From positions 24,821,322 to 24,885,321 of the forward strand of contig NC_134516.1 of assembly GCF_027942865.1 (NCBI RefSeq): a DNA stretch of 64,000 nt. Reading direction: 5' to 3'. Below are positions 57,118-64,000 of this stretch, in pieces; within the stretch, counting starts at the first letter, position 1, and each line of letters opens with the position of its first letter. This DNA comes from Odontesthes bonariensis (lineage: Eukaryota > Chordata > Actinopteri > Atheriniformes > Atherinopsidae). The position numbers and the translations under genes were made by a program. Below the pieces are notes generated by a model. It did not search any database and was not told the DNA's origin. It was given only the letters and a program-made list of their open reading frames with translations.

Positions 57118-57230
57118 AATACAGTGGAAACCGCTTATAGTGATCACGTTGGTCCAGAGCCAATTTGAACACTATAAGCGGTTGATTACTAAAACCGAAT
57201 TTGTACTGTATTACAGGTATTTCACTTATT
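57118..57230. repeat. pogo/Tigger-like terminal hairpin
   Basis: TGTAATACAGTGGAAACCGC followed at short distance by the mirrored CACTATAAGCGG and ACTGTATTACA. The layout recalls ends of pogo-like elements; the far end was not located, so the extent is unknown. Confidence 0.45.
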
Positions 57231-58613
57231 TTTTTATGCAGAATATCAACTAAATGACATTTGTATCGTTTTTCTATGAGAAAAATGAAATGAATTCATT
57301 TAATTTTTCTCATAGAAAAACGTTTCCAAAAAAGCTATCCGTTTAAACGGATAGCTTCAGCATTTACTGAATTTTATTATCATGCAAGTTTAATTACAGT
57401 ACTGCGCAGTGCGCAGACATACTGTAGGCAAACTCAAATACAGTACGTAACTTATTCTCTGCTGTGCCGCTGGTGCTTTTTTTTTTTTTACAAGTCTGAA
57501 AATAAAGTTTGAATTCAATCCGCCTTTCAGCACCCCTGCTCGGATCTATGCTCCTCCGTGCCGGTGTTCTGTCGATTTGTGCTACTTGGCGTGAAAACGA
57601 AACTTAGAAAATCGGCTCGGCGCATGCGTAAAACCACAAAGTAGCAATTCTCGACAAGTAGGAGAAATTGACTGAACACCGGCCTCCCATCTTACAAGAA
57701 CCAGTCTGGAGCTTCCAGCGGTCACACGCGCATTCAATCCGCTCTCCAGCACCCATCCTCGGACACATGCTCCTCCATGACTTCCTTTTTCCAGCCATGA
57801 TTCGCGTGCTTGCTGCCCGATGTCAACTCGTTACGTTAGCTAGCGAGGCAGAAGCTTTCCCATGCTACACTCCTCGTTCTAAATGACGGCGCCACGGCAC
57901 TCTAGGTTTGTACGTCTATGGGTATTGACGTTCTGTGCGTCATCTTCATTATGAAAAAAAAAACTTCGTCATAATTTAGGTTGCACACGGATGTTTTTTG
58001 AAAATTCCAGACTTTCAACAGCTAATTTAATACTTTTAAGACGTTTAATGCTGGACAACTAAATTTAATGCCTTTTTAATACTTTTAGTAACCCGCGGGT
58101 ACCCTGAATTAGCTATGTTATTCATTTGTTTACAATGATGAAGATGTGAAAATAATCTGCAGATAAGCCGCACCTGTGTCACCCACCGTGACACAGGTGT
58201 CACACATCCTTACGTCCCCCATCATTTTCCTTGATGGAGAAATTATCCAGGTTCCCCCGTGGCCCACCACCACACATTGCCTTCACATCTGTGGGAAACA
58301 CTGCGCTCCACTATATAACTGTCTATCCTCAGATTTTATGTTTGAATTAACAATAAGGCAATATATTTCTTCCTTGGTCTGATAATGTTAAAAATGGTGC
58401 ACACGCACTTTGTTACTAGTACCTACCTCTAGGCACTTGGCTGCCTACCTGTTTGCATTTCAATAAAAAAAAACTTTGCTGAATTTGGTGCGATTTATTT
58501 TTTTTAATTATTTTTTCCTGCATAGATATCGAGATATATATCGTATATCGAGATACAGCAAACACTAATCGAGATTATTGTTTTTCTCAAAATCGCCCAG
58601 CCCTATTTAAATC

Positions 58614-59314
58614 TTTAAATGTTGTTTTCTCAAAATCAGTTTTTTGTATTTTTCCAGTATCAATATCTCAGCCTATGGAGCACCTACTAACACCAAACTT
58701 TCCAGTGATACACATAGCAGTATTCTGAAGATATTAACAGAAGGATTTGTTGATAAATAATTCCTGGCCTGATTTATGTGACATAATAAAAAAAATGGCA
58801 AAAATCGATGTTTTTGACTATGGACTATGGACAGTATATTTGAAATCCCTCTAATTTTCTTTTCATTTTGTGTGTAAACAAAATGAAAAAAGAATTTTGC
58901 ACCTGGTTTTATCATATGTTCAGATCTATCTTCCGGAAATACTGTATATGCAAATGTGCACATATATTTAATGAGATAATGCCTAATTTGCATAATTAAA
59001 CATACAAATTTCTAAAACTTGTAATACATTTTTTTTTCATACTTGTATAAGTAATCAACTGAGGAAGTTTCATGGCTATATCTATTATTTTAAAATATTA
59101 CCCTATTCACCTGTAGTGTCTCGCCTTAAACTCATTACTGTGGTTATTATTTAAATCCCTGTGAACTTTAAAATGCTTCTTTAAAGACCCACTAAGGTCA
59201 CAGTTCAAAATATTTGTAGCTTTTTGATCAAATTCAGAAATTTTTTTTTTAATAATAACTCTGTAGACCGACACCCACTGTGTGCAATATCCCATAAATC
59301 TCACCTGAGTCAGT
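58614..59314. other. Non-coding AT-rich stretch
   Basis: Nothing recognised between the hAT nest and the integrase-type element. Confidence 0.45.
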
Positions 59315-59778
59315 GGAACATACGGAGCCCCTTGAGTCTTAAGGTGAAATATATTGGGGTGTCGAGAAAGCGTGCACCCGTTTTAAAAAGCGCGCTCTCA
59401 TTTAACCAAACCGTGCTCTCCTTAAAATATAGCAAGCGCACGTTTACCTAAATCGTGCGCTCGAATTACTAATGTCGTGTACTCGCTGTAATACAGTCGT
59501 ACTCACGTTATATCCCTCGTGAGCACAATTTACTGAAACGTGTCTTCACTTTGCAAAGTGCGCGCTCATTTAACCAAAACGTGCTCTCGTTGAAATACAA
59601 CGTGCGCACGTTTACCTAAATCGTGCGCTCGATTTAGTAGTTTCTTGCTCTCGTTGTAGTAACAAAGTTATATACCTCGTGACCACAATTTACTAAAGCG
59701 TGGTCATGATTCACAAAACGTGTTAACGTTATTTAAGAAACGTATAGCCTAATTAAAATTGGCACAAGTAAGCAAAGC

Positions 59779-60021
59779 ATGGCTACGATTCCACACTCTC
59801 ATAACATCATGAGCCAAATTTACCAGCAGGATATGATTCTTCACCATTTTGAAATGGACTTAATCAGGGTTTACCATGGGCTAGGTATGGAATACAAGAA
59901 TATTCTTTCAACCTTGGCGTCCAGTCATGGCATCATCATGAGCCTAGTTGACTCAAAGTACTTCACACACCCTCACCTGTTCTCAAGGCTGCCTTGTAAG
60001 GCGCCCAAGTCAGGGCTGTAG
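59779..60021 (+). pseudogene. Integrase-like transposase, N-terminal fragment
   Basis: An ATG-started fragment of 80 residues. YHGLGMEYKNILSTLASSHG matches the helix-turn-helix-like start of a family of integrase-core transposases common in fish and invertebrates. The frame ends after SRLPCKAPKSGL, where the catalytic region should begin. Confidence 0.6.
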
Positions 60022-60072
60022 CCAAATGAAAATCCTAAAATATTTATTTGCATTCGTTAATTTTTTCCCCAG

Positions 60073-60405
60073 GATGAATTGAACAGCATCCAAGACACAT
60101 GGAATGCACATCGCATCCGTCCGTCCAGAAACCCAGGTGTTCCGGCTGGAATACCGGACATAATGCACCTGGCTCCGCATCTGTGGGGGGCTGAAGATCA
60201 TCTCTTTTCTCTCGATGAAGCCAATCTGACCGTCTGCAAGTGGAAATGCACCTTCCTCAACTCCATACCATGCGACATCGATGTATTTGATTTTTGCAGA
60301 GGCATAATGCAAGAACGAGGGTTACAGTTGACAAACAGTCCAGACCAAGCACTTGAATTATACATTACAATAAGGGACACTGTTCGTCCCATAATACTTG
60401 CTTAG
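60073..60405 (+). pseudogene. Integrase-like transposase, C-terminal fragment
   Basis: Opens after TTTTTTCCCCAG and codes about 110 residues: TWNAHRIRPSRNPGVPAGIP, then DIMHLAPHLWG, CDIDVFDFCRGIM and LELYITIRDTVR. This is the conserved C-terminal domain that follows the DDE core in the same family. It is open up to its TAG, and the preceding acceptor suggests it was a last exon. With the core missing, the copy needs help from elsewhere to move. Confidence 0.7.
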
Positions 60406-60853
60406 GCATACATTCGCCATAGCACAATGCACTTACTGTTCCATTCCAAGCAACTTCCAAATAGATTAAAAAGGTGAGATGCTGACACTGTAATGGTAAC
60501 AGATTTCGTGGCCACAATTAATACAACGTGCGAACGTTTCAAGCAATTTGGATTTATTGTTGCCATATAGAATGTCGTGGGCACGTCTTACAGATCGTGG
60601 GCACACTTTTGTTTATTGTGCTCACAAGGTATATAATGTGGGCACGACCGAGGGGCAGTGAGCGCACGGTTTTAGTAAGACGAGCGCACGGTTTATGTAT
60701 ACGCGCGCACGCTTTATTTAGACGAGCGCACGATTTAATAAAGCGAGGGCACACTTTGAAAAGTGAGAGAACGCTTTCTTGAAACCCCCTGAAAAAGATA
60801 TTGTTTGATCTCCACCGGGCTCCGTAGGAACACCATCAACTTAAATCATTTTA

Positions 60854-61075
60854 CTACATTAAAGCTATAATGTGTAATATTTCACGGACAATGAATGTCT
60901 CCATGTCGCTCCGCCATTTTAAAACTACGGGATTTGTAGAAGGACATGTCATCAGCTTCGCCCTTTCCGTTTTCAATGTGGAAATGGAAAGGGCGAAGCT
61001 GATGACATGTCCTTCTACAAATCCCCTAGTTTTAAAATGGCGGAGCGACATAGAGACATTCATTGGGGTGTAACA
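60854..61075. mobile_element. Palindromic MITE
   Basis: Arms 60890-60968 and 60986-61064 are inverted copies identical at 77 of 79 bases, with a 17-bp loop. Weaker inverted similarity (GTGTAATATTT versus GTGTTACACCC) extends to the outer edges. The same short peptide is readable on both strands simply because of the symmetry. Confidence 0.88.
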
Positions 61076-61552
61076 CTCTTATGTACATTCGCATGCTGAA
61101 TATAAAGAATATAAGAAGAACACTGCACTTTTGTGATGGAGGTAATTAATAACGATTGAGGTAATACTTGTGAATGATAAGACTCAAATTTGTTAAAGGT
61201 CCCATGGCATGAAAATTTCACTCTCAGAGGTTTTTTAGCCTCAAAATGAGTTCCTCTAGCCTCCTTAAGTCAACCCAATGAGTAGAAATTGCGAAATGTA
61301 TTCACTGAGCAGTACAGCATTTCCTCCATGTTTTGAATAGAGCGCCTCCAAGTGTCTCGTTGACTCAAGGCTCCTGGTATGACGTCATACCAGGATAGAG
61401 CTCATCAAAATTTCCCACCCCCTCTCTCCGCCACGCCCTCTGTCTCCACCCACACCTGCATTACCTTACCCGCCCAACTCATGTGGAGTAGACCGAGACT
61501 CGCCAAAGAAGAAGACTCGCCACGACTGAAGACAGTCACAGAAGATACAGCA

Positions 61553-61849
61553 ATGGCTTCCAAACGACGTTACCATGCGAAATGTACTGTGCCAGGATGT
61601 GAAGATGAAGAGAAGAATATGTTTCCGCTTCCATCCTCTGTCCCTTTGAAAACGGAATGGCTTAATTTCATTTACGAGGGACGGGTGCCCATGCATGTTC
61701 CAAAGAGCGTCAGTGTTTGCGCGACACATTTCACAGAGGAATGCTTTTACAACTTGGGACAGTACAGGGCAGGTTTTTCCCTACACCTGAAGTTGAAGCC
61801 TGGATCAGTGCCAAGCCTTGCCGGTCCATCAGCTACCCACACCGATCAA
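61553..61849 (+). CDS. THAP-domain exon of the Kolobok-like transposase
   Basis: ATG at 61553, 99 codons, ending at a GATCAA|GTAAGT donor in phase 0. The C2CH THAP zinc finger spans nearly the whole exon: CTVPGC, then FPLPSSVPLKTEWLNFI, then VCATHFTEECF. This domain binds the transposon ends. The exon itself is intact, while downstream exons are not. Confidence 0.85.
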
Positions 61850-62463
61850 GTAAGTCATAATTATTTGCTAGCCGCTAGCACTTTATGGGTGACAGCTAAC
61901 TAGCCAACATTAGCTGTGGAGGTATTTATCCATGAAACCTACACTGCGCTACAAAACCAATACTCTGTTAAACTGGTTAGATTTGGAAAATTGGTTGTAA
62001 AACAAGACATTTGTCTTTTGACCATGTATCTTACGTGTAGGGGACTACATACAGCATGAATACTTAGGTAAGCAAGTCTAGTTATGTTCTGCCGCTAGAT
62101 ACGTCTGTTACACGGAAAATGTCGCCCGACGAAAACAATTCATATTTTGTAAGCCTTTCTTTCGATTGGTGACTTTATATTTTGTAAGCATTTGTTGCGG
62201 TTTGGTGACCTTTTATTTTTATTTATTTATTTTTTTTTACGTCGAGTTGTTTCTGCGTCTTTCGTGTGGGATACGCGATCGGGTGTTGTGGCTAGGTGAA
62301 GGGTGTTTAGCAAACGTTTGCTGACTACCCTCCAACATACATCATTATGTATCTGTCAATTCAAACACAGTTTTGACTTCAAATCTGTCGTGACTCGTCA
62401 GTTTATCACGAGTGTAATGCTCGGCTTTCGAACCATGAGATGTGTGCTCTCTGTCTGCATCAG

Positions 62464-62613
62464 GTTCACTCTTCACTGGCCAGCACATCAAGTGCTCACG
62501 TCCAGACATCCCGGACCAGGGATGCTGCCTGCCAGACTGACCCCATTGTCTGTAAATAGGACTGCAGCCACACCGAAGAATGTTGTCTTTCTCTATATTG
62601 GAATGCTTTGCAG
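62464..62613 (+). pseudogene. Second exon of the THAP transposase
   Basis: Bounded by GCATCAG and TTGCAG|GTGAGA, 150 bp, phase 0. It reads VHSSLASTSSAHVQTSRTRD then AACQTDPIVCK, similar to linkers in THAP transposases, and then meets an in-frame TAG after 31 codons. Confidence 0.6.
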
Positions 62614-63130
62614 GTGAGATGTTTTACCTTGTAGTTGTTGAAAGTTTTTGTTGTATGAAATGTCATTATTGAGCCGGGTTTCTCCAGCACTATAAGGCAC
62701 GAAACACCTAGACCAGGTCCCCTGAAAAGATTGTCTTGTGAATGTAATTTATATTTGATTTACCAAAAAATGTATACTTTTAGGGGGTTTTCAGATCATA
62801 GTTCCTATGAAACTTCACAATATATGAAAAGCTTTTTCCAAAATGCTTTATACCTACTTTAAAAAATATTGTTTTATTTGTTACTACCATTAAAAGCAGC
62901 ATTTAAATGTTTCAACATGTTATGTAAATCTCAGCTAATATCACTTTTCCTGATGCTTGAAATCAGATTTAAAAAAAGTAATGAGAACAGCTTTTATAGC
63001 ATTTTGGAAAAGAGCTTTTCATATGCTCTCCCATGATGATGCATGTGTCTCTACCAGCTAACCCCCACCACCATGACAAATGAAAATTCTGTGGGAAACA
63101 CCGTTTACACATTGTTTCTTGTACTTTCAG

Positions 63131-63830
63131 ACTGTACTTGGCGGGGATCCACTTTAATGAAAATGCAAACTGACCACAGGCCCAGACAGCAGACGGTGTA
63201 CCTCTCTTCAAAATCTCCTTTCCCAAATCCAAGAAGGGAGAGTGCACAGTCAAACGTCATTAGACTAAGCCAACCTTTGGTAAGACCTCAAAAGTTCAAG
63301 AATTCAAGTCCAACTACTTTTGCCTGTATCAAATTTACTGAGGTTAATTCCAACAAATAGGAATACAAAAAATGTGAGAAATAGAAATCTAAACAAACAT
63401 AAATATATAGAACAAATATAAATATATAAATAGATATAATAATAAACATTGAACTGTACAAATGACTAACTGAAATATACAAATGTTGTGCGTGTACAGT
63501 GTGTATGAATGTTCTGTGTGAAAGGGTATGTGGATGTCCTGATGGACCTAATTTTTCTCATGCGAGGCAGTCTAAACCCGGTGCAGTGTCCTTCATCATC
63601 GGGGTACTCGGCACGGATACGCAGGACCACACAGGCAGGAATGACCACTCTGATCCGGCGACCCAAAAAGCCCCAGCACCACGCCAAGAACTGCCTGTAG
63701 GCCAAATACCTGAAGCGCCTGGAAGAACAGATAGAAAAAATGACACTTGCAGAGAATGTTGTTGTTCTTCTGTTATTGCTATGTTGTACATATTTACATA
63801 TTCCTATGGATTATTCTTGATTGTGTTTTA
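63131..63830 (+). pseudogene. Downstream pieces of the THAP transposase
   Basis: A region near 63132-63260 reads LYLAGIHFNENA, then TADGVPLFKISFPKSKKGEC, and a second near 63520-63570 reads GYVDVLMDLIF, both known parts of THAP-transposon proteins. Stops and frame changes interrupt them. About 150 AT-rich bases between the two look inserted or intronic. Confidence 0.6.
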
Positions 63831-64000
63831 ATAATGTCGTAAATAAATCTACAAACACTCTTCATACTGTCTGCATAGTTGAATTATCAGGCTCTATTGG
63901 GTGGGTATACTGTAAACTCTATGTATGTGGCTATGAGTAATTATTTTACAACGCTTACCGATGCGTTCTTCTCAGGCGTAAACTGCCAAAATGGTGCCTG

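Larger units (their letters stand above)
56715..58106. mobile_element. Element with CAGGGT(A/C)CC ends and transposase fragment
   Basis: Left end CAGGGTCCCCCCAGGATTGT and right end CGCGGGTACCCTG, with extensive TTAATACTTTTAA-type subterminal repeats in inverted order. A 5-bp AATTA repeat touches both ends. It contains a short transposase fragment and a pogo-like hairpin. Confidence 0.72.
56015..58303. mobile_element. hAT-like element with CAGTGTTTCCCACA ends
   Basis: Left end CAGTGTTTCCCACACATAG and right end TGTGGGAAACACTG form inverted repeats; the left subterminal GTGGCGGTGCGCCACA stretch is typical of a common teleost hAT group. The direct repeat CGCTCC (6 bp) touches both ends (56009-56014, 58304-58309). 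Most of its inside is another element. Confidence 0.78.
53335..58605. mobile_element. Outer hAT-like element holding a nest of others
   Basis: Termini TAGGACTGGGCGAT (left) and the complement of TAGGGCTGGGCGAT (right) with the 8-bp duplication TTTAAATC (53327-53334 and 58606-58613). No transposase of its own is seen. Inside lie hAT 2 (53435-55945) and a second hAT-like element (56015-58303), leaving well under 1 kb of original sequence, mostly AT-rich ATCGAGA-type repeats near the ends. Confidence 0.87.
59321..60826. mobile_element. Integrase-type DNA transposon (IS3EU-like), deleted form
   Basis: A 1,506-bp element with ends TACGGAGCCC / GGGCTCCGTA and a perfect 6-bp duplication GGAACA (59315-59320 and 60827-60832). 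Both arms carry dense repeats of GTGCGCTCG, CGTGCTCTCG and GCGCACG-type motifs (about 59355-59760 and 60510-60785). The centre encodes the start and the end of an integrase-like transposase without the catalytic core. Six-base duplications and this protein type suggest IS3EU; that name is tentative. Confidence 0.75.
61197..64000 (+). mobile_element. THAP-domain transposon, Kolobok type, runs off the window
   Basis: Starts with AGGTCCCATGGCATGAAAAT directly after TTAA (61193-61196). It carries a THAP exon, a second exon, and later pieces of the same protein (near 63132-63270 and 63520-63560). THAP plus a TTAA target points to Kolobok rather than P (8-bp target). The right end is beyond the window or decayed. 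Confidence 0.75.

Overview
This is a stretch of teleost fish genome, most likely a percomorph. The evidence is the transposon mix (L2-, L1-, RLE- and CR1/Rex-like LINEs, several hAT-type elements, Harbinger, a THAP-bearing TTAA element), a run of T-cell receptor V segments with 23-bp recombination signals, a many-fingered C2H2 protein, and an intron-bearing tRNA-Leu(CAA). There are no bacterial features. The species cannot be named from sequence alone.

Layout. 1-2253: simple repeats (ATTC, CATGCA) and no gene. 2254-20172: a head-to-tail array of about 1.4-kb units, each with one tRNA-Lys(CTT) and one intron-containing tRNA-Leu(CAA). Five tRNA-Lys, five tRNA-Leu and one cut-off tRNA-Lys remain. 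The fifth unit is split by a 10.16-kb endogenous retrovirus (8151-18312) with nearly identical LTRs, a CTAG target duplication, a gag reading frame and fragmentary pol and env. 21371-22219: a truncated L1-clade LINE. 22392-25513: three TCR V segments (best read as TRBV) with recombination signals, plus an orphan leader exon under a CRE-like promoter site. 25582-27898: a Harbinger transposon abutting a 5'-truncated L2 LINE. 27899-32135: no recognised gene. 32136-33422 (minus strand): the last exon of a C2H2 protein with 15 fingers, five of them recently duplicated.

34134-51890: one CR1/L2/Rex-like LINE torn into pieces by later insertions: an unclassified TIR element with 8-bp target duplication (itself holding a TTAA-target element and an RLE LINE), a second RLE LINE (itself holding a hAT end fragment, a hAT with transposase and a near full-length L2), and a second TTAA-target element. 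51902-52488: a 12-bp minisatellite open on both strands, bounded by splice-like signals. 53335-58605: a nest of hAT-like elements up to four deep, including a nearly intact hAT transposase gene with a 129-bp intron. 59321-60826: a 1.5-kb integrase-type DNA transposon with a 6-bp target duplication and dense subterminal motif arrays. 60854-61075: an almost perfect palindromic MITE. 61197 to the window end: a THAP-domain, TTAA-target element of Kolobok type, running off the edge.

Host genes here are therefore few: the tRNA array, the TRBV segments and the zinc-finger exon. Most of the rest is layered mobile DNA whose order of arrival can be read from nested target duplications.
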